Shown piece after piece: positions 47,210 to 60,621 of a stretch of 64,000 nucleotides of DNA. The position numbers and the translations under genes were made by a program. The notes beneath the pieces are model-generated. The model saw only the letters and a list, made by a program, of their open reading frames with translations, made no database searches and was not told the DNA's origin. Every line of letters begins with the position of its first letter. Positions within the stretch are counted from its first letter, which is position 1. Source of the DNA: Lolium rigidum (taxonomy: Eukaryota; Streptophyta; Magnoliopsida; Poales; Poaceae); NCBI RefSeq assembly GCF_022539505.1, contig NC_061510.1, positions 225,640,043 through 225,704,042 of the forward strand, written 5' to 3'.

Positions 47210-48600
47210 GGCCATCCTCAACCTCTATTCAATCCCACTAATGGATGCGCCGATTCCCTAGGCTGGCACAGCGAGGCGTCCCGTCGTGTTGGGTGGCGGG
47301 ATAGTGTCGGTGTAAATGCACGCCTGCCCCCTCTCCGTCCGTCGTCGTTAAATTCACCTCGAGCGTTGTCCCCTCCTCACATACCATCCATGGCTCGTCT
47401 TATCAGTAAACCATGGAGCCACCCATTACCGAGAGAGACAACCATCATTGCCATGTCGAACCACCGCACCAGTGGTGCCGTGCGAGCGGCTTTGCACTAC
47501 GCATCCTATCCGTCTCCAATGCGTGGGCTCTCTACAGTGTGTGGTACCCCGTCCCGTCAGACATGCACCTGCCAAGCAGCGATGGATGACGGTGGACGAC
47601 ATCGACATTCTGCTGGTGCCCAAGATTGATAGCAACCAATGGTGGCAAGAGATCCACGACCACCACCGCAAGCTATCGGAGGGGGAGCAGGCGTCCCCTA
47701 AGTGGGATGCCTCGGGAAACGATACCTGTTGGGCCGACTTCTTTCGTGTGCGACGGGAGGAGGAGACCGTGAGCCTCAATGGCCTCATCTAGCCGTTGAA
47801 CTCGTACAACGCGGTGGGACGCGGGGCACGCTGGGCCGCAACCTAGAGGCCGTCCTCCAAGGGATACTATGCGGTGGACCTTTGATGGAGATGTCGTCAT
47901 CGCCACGAATAACAACAAGGTGGCTTCCGAGGGAGACGGTGACATTTTCTTGTTCTACGACGTCCTGCCTGTGTTCTCTAGGTCCGCGTGCTTCGAAGCC
48001 ATCGTTTTCACGCGTCGCACACACCTCCTCCTATAGCATCCCCAAGAGCGGGGTGAGGAAGAGTTCGCCACGCTGGCAAGGAGACGCAACCCCTCGCGGG
48101 GCATCCTGATCGACAAGCCGAGTTGCCTACACCGCCAGAAGCCGGAGCCAAAGCTGGAGGAGCATATCAACGGCAAGGAGCCGTAGCTAGCCGCATACCT
48201 CATCTCGCAGAGGCTAGTCTCTAGCGACAGTGATCCCGAGGACATGCCCGGCTACAATTAGGCGTGGCTGGACTCGATAAACAACCAACACGCCTAGGGG
48301 AGACGATCGAGGACGCAATCGTGGCGTCGATCCACGAGACAGACACACCAATCGTTGACCTCATGCGAGATGACGACGCCAGTAGCAATAATGCTGGACT
48401 CAACATCGCTGTCAAAGATGAGCCTAACAATGAGTCGGGCGATGAGCCCGACCAACACGGGAAGAAAGAGGTCGCCGATTCGGACTACCGGTACTTTGAG
48501 TACTGCGGTGGTAGTTAAATTTTATTTAAACTATGTAAAATATCATCAAACTTGAATTGGGGATGATGTTCTCGCACCGGTATCCTCACCGAGCCCCATA
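47210..48600 (+). mobile_element. Probable Harbinger-like element, degenerate
   Basis: It begins TTTAA then ggccatcctcaacc, which resembles the start of grass Harbinger elements. It is GC-rich inside and turns AT-rich (aaactatgtaaaatatcatcaaac) near 48520, as their 3' ends often do. Broken open frames include WMTVDDIDILLVPKIDSNQW and CWADFFRVRREEE, which I do not recognise. A matching right terminal repeat was not found, so the right border and the class are uncertain. Confidence 0.35.
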
Positions 48601-48880
48601 AAAAGACCCAAACTCCAGGAATTCGACGTGAAGAGGCGCCGGCAACCTTGATCGAAGCTTTTCGCATAGAGATCCTTTCGGACGCACCGACATTTTTATA
48701 GGACTCCAGAATATGCCGACGCTTTTTAGGAAGCGTCGATGTGGACGCTTTCTCTCACTAAGATCCTAATAGACTTATTAAAAACAGGTGCTCTAACGCG
48801 AGAGGAGAAAGCTAAACAGGGATGATGCCGAAACAAGATCATATATTGCGGTGAGAGCCATAGGAGGGGACAGGTGTCAC

Positions 48881-48960
48881 CTTGGATTGGGGCCACGGCT
48901 GGTGGACGAAGATGGTGTTTGGTCAATGGCGCGTGGACGACGGCGGCGGGTATGCTCCAT
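48881..48960 (-). other. Conserved putative first exon, copy 2 (starts MEHTRR)
   Basis: An 80-nt stretch from ATG (48960) to a GT donor (GTGACACC) reads MEHTRRRRPRAIDQTPSSS and so on, homologous to 42742-42821 with the same length, phase and donor position. It lies about 2.3 kb upstream of the DUF3615 exon-1 fragment at 46435-46800, in parallel with the arrangement of copy 1. No downstream functional exons are present on this side. Confidence 0.45.
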
Positions 48961-49192
48961 CGATCGAGGGACCGGGATCTCTTTTATTCAAGTCGGCGAG
49001 AGACGAATCGGCGCACACGCGCTCGGCGGCCGGGTTCATAGAGTCTCGAGAGTCCAAGTGTCCAACACGGAGACGCACGATGCACCCAAGTACACACTCG
49101 GTCGGACTCGACTAACCGTGAACAAGACAGACCCTAAGTCTGACTTCCGATTTTCCTTTTTTTTAATGAAAAGGGGTCTCTCACCGGCCCTA

Positions 49193-51310
49193 CTTTTTTT
49201 GTGACAGTAAAAACGGGAGCGGTGTTTTGGAACATGGGTACATATGCTCCCTATATTTTAAAATGCATCTTATAAACATTTTAAATTTCAAAAAAATGGA
49301 AACCAAAAATTTACACGTATATCTTCACGTGTTACGTGCTTACAAAGTCGTTTCATAAACAACCGACTTATCATGTGACGTGTGTAAAAAAGATAAAATT
49401 ATGTACTGAAAATAATGCTTGTCGCAAGATAAACTTTCTCCTTTTTACATAGACCATAAAAATTATTGGTTTTTCGTGAAACTTGACGAACACACTTATA
49501 TTATGGATATGTACATGTAGGATTTTTTGTCTAAATTTTTTGACATTTTGAAATATGATTTTTTGCTAGAGGGAGCATACACACCCGGGAGCCGAATTAA
49601 ATTTCCGCAGTAAAAACTCTCTTTATTCATTCAAAACCAAAGTTACATCTTTAACTAGAACAGATAAAATAAAATCGGGTGGCTCCTCAAACCACACTTG
49701 CCGATCATTATTCCGGGCATTCCTAGTTCGTGAGCCACATATTTTGCTTCACGAAAATTATGCTCAAAGCGAATATTTGAAAATTATGTGGCTAGGTGGT
49801 AGCAGTCATCGAGTATTGTTGCTGCCGTTTCGTTTGAGTAGCCTCCATCCTCCATTGCCTGAATCACATTCAAGTTATCCGAACACCATATGATCCTGTT
49901 ACTTACAGCCGATAGAATGGGCAAGCATCAACCCGTGACGAACTTCAGTTTGCTCTTTGCTGCTACTTGCTGCGATAAAAGAACCATGACAATCTCGTAG
50001 CACCGCACCCGTGGTCCCTCGTAGCTCATCTGCATCAAACGAAGCATCCACGTTGAGCTTCACGAAGTCATGTAGGGGTTTTGACCAAACCACTTTTCTC
50101 GCTTTAGCTTTTGGGGAATATGAGGCAACAAAATTTGAGTACAAGGCGCTGATCGCCATTGCCGATTGTGTCGGCTCTTTTACTTTGTCCCCATGTGAAG
50201 CTTGTCTTCTTTCCCACCATATATACCAGCACGCGATACCGACCAATTTTTGATTGCCCTAGAATGGGCGATATTTCATGTTGGTTCGAGAACAGGTTGG
50301 CCTGTCGGGTCCACTTCAGAGGCTTTGTCGATTAGGTCCTCTAGACCCAGCTTCTTCCATATCATTTTCGCTGTGAAACACGAAAACAACATATGTTTTG
50401 TATCCTCCACTCCGATCTCACATATGGGGCATTCTGCACTCACTTGCACATGCCTATTTGCCAAAACAACTTGACATGGAATTGTCTCCTGCATAAGACG
50501 CCATAAAAAGATTTTGACTTTCACCGGGCACTTTAGTTTCCAGATTGTATCCCACATAGGGTGAGGGCTCATTGATTCAACCTTAGAACCTCCACGAACC
50601 TTAGGGCCAATTTGATATTCTCATTCTGCTTTGTATGCTGAGCGAACAGAGAAAGTACATGTCTTCGTCAGACTTCACCCCACAAAATCCTCCATCTCAT
50701 GCGAAGGGAGGGGAATGGCTAAGACTTTGTGCTTGTCAACTTCCCAAAAAGTTTGGTCGACCAGCTCCTCGTCCCAGAAATTAGTGACCGGGTTGATTAG
50801 CTCGGAGACCTTTGTCAGAACATTCCTCCCTTTTGGAGTCAATATCTTTCTTGAGTGGTAAATTGGGATCCACTCATCTTCCCAAATATTGATACTATTG
50901 CCTTTGCCAACACGCCAGATATGACCTTTTTTAAAGGTCTGAATTACAGCCCATATACTTTGCCAAGTGAAAGAGCTCCCTTTCTTCATTGGTGCATTTA
51001 GAAGATCACCATTAGGGAAATACTTGGCTCTAAGAACTTTTGCACACAGGGATTCATGTTCCTCTATAATTCTCCAAACCTGTTGAGCAAGCAAAGCCAG
51101 GTTAAAACAATGGTTATCTTTAAACCCCATGTCGCCTTGATCTTTTGGAACACAAAGTTTCCATCAAGCTAGCTAGTGCATTCTCTTATGTTAAGCATCG
51201 TCGCCCCACCAGAAATTTGACATCGCAGATATGATTCCTTTGCAAATTTGTTTTGGAATCTTGAAAACCGACATCGCATACACTAGTATTGCTTGGCTAA
51301 CCGCTTTGTG
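49193..51310 (-). mobile_element. 5'-truncated LINE (non-LTR retrotransposon)
   Basis: Minus-strand order: end of the reverse-transcriptase-linked region (51310-51191: LHKAVSQAILVYAMSVFKIP, FWWGDDA), linker (51130-50675: MGFKDNHCFNLALLAQQVWR, SIWAVIQTFKKGHIWRVG), zinc-binding RT-associated domain (50572-50276: WKLKCPVKVKIFLWRLMQE, CPICEIGVEDTKHMLFSC), RNase H-like domain (50246-49899: VKLNVDASFDADELRGTTGA) and a 3' UTR ending in GAATGAATAAAGAGAG and oligo-A (plus poly-T 49193-49199). The endonuclease and most of the RT are missing, as is usual after incomplete target-primed integration. A MULE-type MITE sits in its 3' UTR. No intact ORF remains. Confidence 0.85.
49215..49607. mobile_element. 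Mutator-type MITE in the LINE 3' UTR
   Basis: A 393-bp element whose 37-bp ends pair as imperfect inverted repeats: left ...catgggtacatatgctccc, right in reverse ...cccgggtgtgtatgctccc. It is flanked by a 10-bp direct repeat, cagtaaaaac (49205-49214, 49608-49617), consistent with the 9-10 bp duplication of Mutator-type elements. Removing it restores a continuous LINE 3' end. Confidence 0.75.
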
Positions 51311-51884
51311 TAGGGTTCGTTGCATGGAAAACAAAAAAATTCTACCGCAAAGACGAATAAATCCAAGATCCAATCTACGGAAAAGCCAAGATCTAATCTA
51401 TGAGATCAAAGCAACGAGAAAGAAGAGAGACTAACCCTCGAAGATCCAAAGCCTTAACGAGATCAGATCTCGTGGTTGATGTAGACAATCGTTCTGGTGC
51501 TGCAATCTGGCAACACTTTCGTACTCGTCACACGTACGGTGTCGATGACATCCTTCCTCTCCCTGTTCCAGCGGGCAGCAGAGGTGGTAGTTCCCCTCGG
51601 AATCCCAGCAGCACGATGGCGTGGTGCTGCGGTGCAAGAGGTGGCGGCTAGGGTTGGAGGGAAGGGGTAGTTGCGCCCTCTGCCCCCTCCCCTCTTTATA
51701 TAGGGGGAGGGCCGACCAGGGTTTCCTTGGCCCCTCCTCCAAGCCCTAGGTCCGGCGCACAAGAGGGAGGGGGAAACTTACCCCCAAGTCTCCTCCTTTA
51801 GGGTTTCACCAAAACCCTAGGGGGTTGGCCGGCCTGTTCCTTGAGGCTGTGGTGCGCTTGGCCCATTAGGGCTGGGCTGCACCC
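51311..51884 (-). mobile_element. LTR-like fragment with minus-strand TATA box
   Basis: Begins agggttcgttgcatgg and contains text common in grass LTRs (aagatccaatctacgg, gttccagcgggcagc). A TATA-like element reads CTATATAAAGAGG on the minus strand (plus 51693-51705). The family was not named. It is the insertion site of the tandem LTR array, with cacc(c) directly before 51885. Confidence 0.45.
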
Positions 51885-54800
51885 TGTGACGCCCCAAAAC
51901 CGGTACCATGAGGATCCCAGCGAACCCGCCGAAATCCGCACGATATCGATTCTAGGAGACGCACCACCAAGCGCCTCGTACACGCCGAAGCATGCACGCG
52001 ATGCGGGTGGAATCAATCACGAGCGGTAACATTACAACAGGATTACAATAGAGCCCACAAGAAACATATATATTACAACAACGACTCCAACGAGTCAAGA
52101 TATAAATATACAATACAAAGATCCAAATCATACGGAAGATCAAATACGTCCGAGTACCGGACAAGATACAAATTTGGACTAAGAGTCCCGAAGATAACCA
52201 GATGGCGTCCATAACCCCGCCCAGTGCCAAGCCGGAAGGGTAACCTTGCTAACGTCGTCTTCATCGAACATATCTTCATACCTGCCCGGTTATATCCCGT
52301 AGAAGCAGCAATAAGTACGGGTTCGTACTTAACAAGACTTCAAGACGTATAAACATTCGTCAACCAGTCGTCCTTTGTACTTGAGGCACGCAGGGGACTT
52401 AGAGGACGCAAGAGGAACGTCATAGGCAATATGGTGGGGTTAAGCGGCAGCGCGCAAGCACTAAAAAAACCTATAGAGACACTCTACAACAGTCGTCTAT
52501 CAGAGAAGGTGAGAGAGCGCATAAACTAGCAGTTCTATACTCTGCAAACAAAACACAGCCGATGCGTTCCCCCTTCGCCAAGAAGTACTTACAAAGGCAC
52601 TCACACGGTTGTCAAGTTTTAACCAGTTATTATTAGAGTTGTGCTAACTTACTAAACAAGTTATTATGATTGAAACAGCAGGTGTAGTTGTCTATGGTCG
52701 AGTCATACAGCTCCAAGTCGTCCATAACCGCGGACACGGCTTATCGATAAGATTTAACCCTGCAGGGGTGCCCAAATGTGCCCACACGCACGATCAACCC
52801 ACTTGCGACAGGTGGATATAACGACTCGCACTCTCCTTCACGACAACAATGTCCAGGAAGCCACCTAACCAAGTTGAACCCGTATCGAAGTCCGGCCGTA
52901 TCTCCGAAGCGGACTTAGCTATGTGTGTCAACGTGCTAGGTGGTTTAAACACACACTGGGGCGATAAACCACTTCGCAGAGGCTCCACGACCTATACGTG
53001 CATACCAGAAACAAGGGATACAAGGCACCCGTGGGCTTCCCAAAAATAAAGAAGTAACAGAGTTGGCATGCACGCAAACAACAAATGGTAAAACATTGCG
53101 AACTAGTTGTGGCCACTGGACAAAGCTGTAGATTCCGGCAGTGGTCGAGGGGAGACCCAGAAGCATACCCACGTGTGGTTAGAGCGCTCAGTCTCGGAAC
53201 AGATAACAGGAACTCGGGTCCTAAGCTTTAAAGAAACACAAGTGAGCCGCCATAAAACGAGCAACTGACCCACCGATGTCTCCGCTTAACAATTATTAAC
53301 AAGTAACCATGATATCCTCAACAAATATAACCATAAACCATGTGTCATGATCTCCCAACGAGATAACCCGATAAGATAGCGGTAACGGTAACACAATATA
53401 AATAGCACTAGCATGCACTACGACTCGCAAGGCAGACCCGATAACCAAACAACAGCTGTAGGTGGTTGGTGGAGGCAATATGAGCTGCTTGAGGTAACAA
53501 GTGGAAGGGACACGTGACAAGAACGCAACTTAAGGATAGCATGAGGGAGAAGGCAAAATAAAATAGGTGAGCGACTCCTGCAGGGACAGGAGTATAAGGG
53601 AAATGCTTGCCTCGTTAAAGCTTGCCGAGGAACATCCGGAGGACTTGTCGTATCTCACCACACCACTTCGTGATCCTATCCGGGAAGAAGCAAATGCTGG
53701 ACAAACAACGTATGCAAGTTTTACTACTACGGATAAAGAAGATCCAGCATGTGCAAGATGATATGCATGACATGGCAAAGATGATGCGATGCACTTTATC
53801 CAAATTAAGCGGGATCGGAACCCGAACAAACAATTAGGTTGGAGTTGCATTATCTACCGACAAAGTTAAGGGTGGATTAGCATAGCAAACATGGCAGAGG
53901 TGAGCTATATCAAAGTTAAATGGAACCGAGACAACAATTAATTTATATCCCGCATATTCCATATGTTACATATTAGGTGATAATGCAAACTAGTACAACA
54001 CGACATAATGCGAAATGGAACAGGTATATGAATGGCATTATATTTTTGTACACATTTTTCTCATGGAAATAGTTATATAGTTTGCAGTAATTTGAATTTA
54101 TAAAACAAGAGTTACAATAAACAAGATTTGCTGAAAGGAAACTAAAAGAAGATGCTAGAAAAGAGATGTGGCCCCATCGCCGGATCAAGGTAACAAAAGC
54201 TCCAAAAAGTTGTGCTTCCAGAGAATTGATGCTGGTGTCCTGCATATTTGACGTGGTGCTGCTACCCACTGGCTGGTTTCTGATATTGATTTGAAGGATC
54301 CCAAAACATTTTGATGCATCTCCAGGCACAAGATCTGAACAGAATTAGAGAACAAGAAAAAGGGTGGAATTATTTGGTGGCTGTGGGATGGAACATGGTT
54401 CTGCTGTGCTGACCGGATCGGAGCAATGAAAGAGACAACTAGACTAGCATCAAGTCTTGTACAGAATTGGAGCACGCATGCTTTAGAAACAATGAAACGG
54501 AAGGTTGCAAGAAACAAAAAGGATGGTACTCATGTGGGCTTTGCGGATTGATCTCCAGATCAAAACAGAGGAGCAGACCAGCTGAACCTTGTAAAACAAA
54601 AGGGTCGCCGTTATCTTGAGCGAGGCCACGAGCTGGTGCGCGAAACTGACGAAACTGAGGCCAAAACAATCTGCGCTCCCGACGGAGTGAGAACGACGAC
54701 GACGTTCACGATTGGGCGGCAGAGAGGACGAGTTGAGGGGTGGAGACGGGAAGATGGCTCACCACGGGGACGGAGACGAGCTTGACTTAGCGGAGGCGTG

Positions 54801-56000
54801 CCAGAGGCGAGGGAGCAGGCACATGCGCGCGGCGTCCGCGTCGGAGAAGCTGCAGGTCGATCACGGGCCGGTCATCTCCGGGCGAACCATGGCGGGGAAG
54901 TGGCGCAGGAGGACGCGCCTCGCTTCGGGGAACGAGGATATGGCGGCGCTGGGCGCGGAGCACCACCGGAAGGTCGCCGGCGTCGAGCATCTGCAGACGG
55001 AACACGGCCTCACCGTTGAGAAAAAGAACCAGGAATCGAGGTAGAAGAACGAGAGGTCCAAGAGATGCGCAAGGGTACCATGAGCGCGAAGATACCCTCA
55101 GATGAACCAGGGGATGACGGCGGCGCCGGAATCATCGACGGACTGCAGCCGCTGGCGTGGGGAATTGGCGATCTTGTGCTCGTCTGGGGCCTCCATGGTT
55201 TGATTCCTTACACGGAGAGGAAGTAGGCATTGAAGCGGAGCTCGTGGCGCCATCGGGAGAGGTCGGGGACGGATGGAACGGGAGGGCGACGAGGCAGCCA
55301 TGCGGTGGTGTAGCTAACTGAAAACTCTGAAGCTGCATCAGCTCTCTGAAATTTTGACTAAAGCTTCTTCTGAATTTTGGCCTTGCGTGGAAGAGAGGAA
55401 AGAAACAGTGAGAGGGGCGGCGCAGCTGGGGAGGAGCACTAGGTTTTCTGGGGTCTGGCTGGGGAATTTGTAGAGAGGAAAAGGAGCAGGTGGCCTGGGT
55501 GGTTGGCGAGGTCACGCAGCGCCTGACCATGTGAGGAAGATTACAAAAATGAGATACTTTTGCTTGCAACAGAAACGATGGGTCATGTAGATGAGCTGCC
55601 GGTTGATTCTTCTCTTCTCTTTTCCTACTACTTCTTCTTTCTTTCTCTCACAGATGTTTGCAGGAAACAAAATAGAAGAGAGGGAAAGAACGTGTGAAAA
55701 ATAACTTGGAAAATTCCTCTACAGGTTATTGGAAAACAAAACTCAATTTGTTTAGTTTGAAAATAATTTTTATATAACTAAGAAGAAAGAGAGGTGAGGT
55801 TAATATACCACATAAGAGTTTATTTTGTAAGCAATTAAAATGTTTTATTTTGACACCCAAAGAGAAGGATTAATTTTTAGAAATAAAATAGGGTTTAATA
55901 CAAATAATTTTGGAGTTCAAAAATATGCATGATGCCATGATTATGCACAAAAGAAAATAACAAGCAAAATTTAATAGGGTTATTTTTCCGGGTCGCTACA
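51885..56000 (-). repeat. LTR copy 1 (4116 bp)
   Basis: Begins tgtgacgccccaaaaccgg and ends gggtcgctaca on the plus strand. It has AT-rich flanks and a GC-rich block at about 54600-55500. A TATA-like TATATAAAAA on the minus strand (plus about 55768-55777) is a candidate promoter. Open frames inside it recur at the same offset in every copy and are LTR text, not genes. Confidence 0.92.
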
Positions 56001-56513
56001 ATCGACACCACTAACAAGGAACCTCGCCCCGAGGTTCCACGTCAAGCCAAGGGGAAGTTGGTTAAACTATGGAGTCTTCTTGTACCATGTTGCCAATCAC
56101 CCGACCTTGAGGTGGAGCCTTCTTCTGGCGAAGTGTTGATCTTCTCGACACCACTAACAAGAGTTCTTGCTCCACGTAGATCGGTGACACCAGTAACAAG
56201 AAGTCGTTGTTCCATCGTTGATGATGTGCTTCAGTCGGGATCCTCCGAAGATCGAACCTATTAGGTTAAGGCAAAGATCGTCCAACCCACATCGGAACCT
56301 AGGACTCAGAGAAATAGATAAGAGAAGATTCAAAACTCGCAAAGGTAAGACGAGAAAGAATAGAGGTAAGGAGAAAAATGAGAGCTAATCAGAACTATCC
56401 TACGATGTTTCGGAAAATAGTTTTTGGACACTCTAAACTCAACGACTGTTGGCAAGGTTAACCTACAGGCTGGACTAGTGGGGTATCGTCAACCTGAGGC
56501 TCGATACCAACTT
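56001..56513 (-). other. Internal domain 1 (513 bp) with damaged PBS
   Basis: Non-coding. Three variants of gacaccactaacaag lie at about 56005, 56140 and 56183. The minus-strand PBS (plus 56499-56510, ggctcgatacca) lacks one base compared with copy 2. The end nearest LTR copy 1 (cctcggggcgaggttccttgttag on the minus strand, in part) resembles the last codons of Ty3/gypsy pol, which suggests a remnant; this is inference. Confidence 0.75.
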
Positions 56514-59500
56514 GTGACGCCCCAAAACCGGTACCATGAGGATCCCAGCTGAACCCGCCGAAATCCGCACGATATCGATTCTAGGAGACGCACCACCAAG
56601 CGCCTCGTACACGCCGAAGCATGCACGCGATGCGGGTGGAATCAATCACGAGCGGTAACATTACAACAGGATTACAATAGAGCCCACAAGAAACATATAT
56701 ATTACAACAACGACTCCAACGAGTCAAGATATAAATATACAATACAAAGATCCAAATCATACAGAAGATCAAATACGTCCGAGTACGGACAAGATACAAA
56801 TTTGGACTAAGAGTCCTGAAGATAACCAGTGGCGTCCATAACCCTGCCCAGGCCAAGCCGGAAGGGTAACCTTGCTAACGTCGTCTTCATCGAACATATC
56901 TTCATACCTGCCCGGTTATATCCCGTAGAAGCAGCAATAAGTACGGGTTCGTACTTAACAAGACTTCAAGACGTATAAACATTCGTCAACCCGGTCGTCC
57001 TTTGTACTTGAGGCACGCAGGGGACTTAGAGGACGCAAGAGGAACGTCATAGGCAATATGGTGGGGTTAAGCGGCAGCGCGCAAGCACTAAAAAAACCTA
57101 TAGAGACACTCTACAACAGTCGTCTATCAGAGAAGGTGAGAGAGCGCATAAACTAGCAGTTCTATACTCGCAAACAAAACACAGCCGATGCGTTCCCCTT
57201 CGCCAAGAAGTACTTACAAAGGCACTCACACGGTTGTCAAGTTTTAACCAGTTATTATTAGAGTTGTGCTAACTTACTAAACAAGTTATTATGATTGAAA
57301 CAGCAGGTGTAGTTGTCTATGGTCGAGTCATACAGCTCCAAGTCGTCCATAACCGCGGACACGGCTTATCGATAAGATTTAACCCTGCAGGGGTGCCCAA
57401 ATGTGCCCACACGCACGATCAACCCACTTGCGACAGGTGGATATAACGACTCGCACTCTCCTTCACGACAACAATGTCCAGGAAGCCACCTAACCAAGTT
57501 GAACCCGTATCGAAGTCCGGCCGTATCTCCGAAGCGGACTTAGCTATGTGTGTCAACGTGCTAGGTGGTTTAAACACACACCGGGGCGATAAACCACTTC
57601 GCAGAGGCTCCACGACCTATACGTGCATACCGAAACAAGGGATACAAGGCACCCAGGGGCTTCCCAAAAATAAAGAAGTAACAGGTTGGCATGCACGCAA
57701 ACAACAAATGGTAAAACATTGCGAACTAGTTGTGGCCACTGGACAAAGCTGTAGATTCCGGCAGTGGTCGAGGGGAGACCCAGAAGCATACCCACGTGTG
57801 GTTAGAGCGCTCGGTCTCGGAACGTATAACAGGAACTCGGGTCCTAAGCTTTAAAGAAACACAAGTGAGCCGCCATAAAACGAGCAACTGACCCACCGAT
57901 GTCTCCGCTTAACAATTATTAACAAGTAACCATGATATCCTCAACAAATATAACCATAAACCATGTGTCATGATCTCCCAACAGATAACCCGATAAGATA
58001 GCGGTAACGGTAACACAATATAAATAGCACTAGCATGCACTACGACTCGCAAGGCAGACCCGATAACCAAACAACAGCTGTAGGTGGTTGGTGGAGGCAA
58101 TATGAGCTGCTTGAGGTAACAAGTGGAAGGGACACGTGACAAGAACGCAACTTAAGGATAGCATGAGGGAGAAGGCAAAATAAAATAGGTGAGCGACTCC
58201 TGCAGGGACAGGAGTATAAGGGAAATGCTTGCCTGTTAAAGCTTGTCGAGGAACATCCGGAGGACTTGTCGTATCTCACCACACCACTTCGTGATCCTAT
58301 CCGGGAAGAAGCAAATGCTGGACAAACAACGTATGCAAGTTTTACTACTACGGATAAAGAAGATCCAGCATGTGCAAGATGATATGCATGACATGGCAAA
58401 GATGATGCGATGCACTTTATCCAAATTAAGCGGGATCGGAACCCGAACAAACAATTAGGTTGGAGTTGCATTATCTACCGACAAAGTTAAGGGTGGATTA
58501 GCATAGCAAACATGGCAGAGGTGAGCTATATCAAAGTTAAATGGAACCGAGACAACAATTAATTTATATCCCGCATATTCCATATGTTACATATTAGGTG
58601 ATAATGCAAACTAGTACAACACGACATAATGCGAAATGGAACAGGTATATGAATGGCATTATATTTTTGTACACATTTTTCTCATGGAAATAGTTATATA
58701 GTTTGCAGTAATTTGAATTTATAAAACAAGAGTTACAATAAACAAGATTTGCGGAAAGGAAACTAAAAGAAGATGCTAGAAAAGAGATGTGGCCCCATCG
58801 CCGGATCAAGGTAACAAAAGCTCCAAAAAGTTGTGCTTCCAGAGAATTGATGCTGGTGTCCTGCATATTTGACGTGGTGCTGCTACCCACTGGCTGGTTT
58901 CTGATATTGATTTGAAGGATCCCAAAACATTTTGATGCATCTCCAGGCACAAGATCTGAACAGAATTAGAGAACAAGAAAAAGGGTGGAATTATTTGGTG
59001 GCTGTGGGATGGAACATGGTTCTGCTGTGCTGACCGGATCGGAGCAATGAAAGAGACAACTAGACTAGCATCAAGTCTTGTACAGAATTGGAGCACGCAT
59101 GCTTTAGAAACAATGAAACGGAAGGTTGCAAGAAACAAAAAGGATGGTACTCATGTGGGCTTTGCGGATTGATCTCCAGATCAAAACAGAGGAGCAGACC
59201 AGCTGAACCTTGTAAAACAAAAGGGTCGCCGTTATCTTGAGCGAGGCCACGAGCTGGTGCGCGAAACTGACGAAACTGAGGCCAAAACAATCTGCGCTCC
59301 CGACGGAGTGAGAACGACGACGACGTTCACGATTGGGCGGCAGAGAGGACGAGTTGAGGGGTGGAGACGGGAAGATGGCTCACCACGGGGACGGAGACGA
59401 GCTTGACTTAGCGGAGGCGTGCCAGAGGCGAGGGAGCAGGCACATGCGCGCGGCGTCCGCGTCGGAGAAGCTGCAGGTCGATCACGGGCCGGTCATCTCC

Positions 59501-60621
59501 GGGCGAACCATGGCGGGGAAGTGGCGCAGGAGGACGCGCCTCGCTTCGGGGAACGAGGATATGGCGGCGCTGGGCGCGGAGCACCACCGGAAGGTCGCCG
59601 GCGTCGAGCATCTGCAGACGGAACACGGCCTCACCGTTGAGAAAAAGAACCAGGAATCGAGGTAGAAGAACGAGAGGTCCAAGAGATGTGCAAGGGTACC
59701 ATGAGCGCGAAGATACCCTCAGATGAACCAGGGGATGACGGCGGCGCCGGAATCATCGACGGACTGCAGCCGCCGGCGTGGGGAATTGGCGATCTTGTGC
59801 TCGTCTGGGGCCTCCATGGTTTGATTCCTTACACGGAGAGGAAGTAGGCATTGAAGCGGAGCTCGTGGCGCCATCGGGAGAGGTCGGGGACGGATGGAAC
59901 GGGAGGGCGACGAGGCAGCCATGCGGTGGTGTAGCTAACTGAAAACTCTGAAGCTGCATCAGCTCTCTGAAATTTTGACTAAAGCTTATTCTGAATTTTG
60001 GCCTTGCGTGGAAGAGAGGAAAGAAACAGTGAGAGGGGCGGCGCAGCTGGGGAGGAGCACTAGGTTTTCTGGGGTCTGGCTGGGGAATTTGTAGAGAGGA
60101 AAAGGAGCAGGTGGCCTGGGTGGTTGGCGAGGTCACGCAGCGCCTGACCATGTGAGGAAGATTACAAAAATGAGATACTTTTGCTTGCAACAGAAACGAT
60201 GGGTCATGTAGATGAGCTGCCGGTTGATTCTTCTCTTCTCTTTTCCTACTACTTCTTCTTTCTTTCTCTCACAGATGTTTGCAGGAAACAAAATAGAAGA
60301 GAGGGAAAGAACGTGTGAAAAATAACTTGGAAAATTCCTCTACAGGTTATTGGAAAACAAAACTCAATTTGTTTAGTTTGAAAATAATTTTTATATAACT
60401 AAGAAGAAAGAGAGGTGAGGTTAATATACCACATAAGAGTTTATTTTGTAAGCAATTAAAATGTTTTATTTTGACACCCAAAGAGAAGGATTAATTTTTA
60501 GAAATAAAATAGGGTTTAATACAAATAATTTTGGAGTTCAAAAATATGCATGATGCCATGATTATGCACAAAAGAAAATAACAAGCAAAATTTAATAGGG
60601 TTATTTTTCCGGGTCGCTACA
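56514..60621 (-). repeat. LTR copy 2 (4108 bp)
   Basis: Collinear with copy 1 along its whole length. It differs by small changes such as CAGCTGAAC versus CAGCGAAC at 56549 and ACTCG versus ACTCTG at 57170. Confidence 0.92.

Noticed and set aside
47448..47792. 115-codon open frame with DDIDILLVPKID and FFRVRREEE
   Set aside because: Not recognised, no exon partners, and it lies inside a probable transposon. Kept only as part of that element.
54712..55569. Open frames of 110-145 codons on both strands in the GC-rich block, repeated near 59333-60190
   Set aside because: They recur at the same offset in each LTR copy, have low-complexity basic or proline-rich composition and no homology that I recognise. 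They are LTR sequence, not a gene family.
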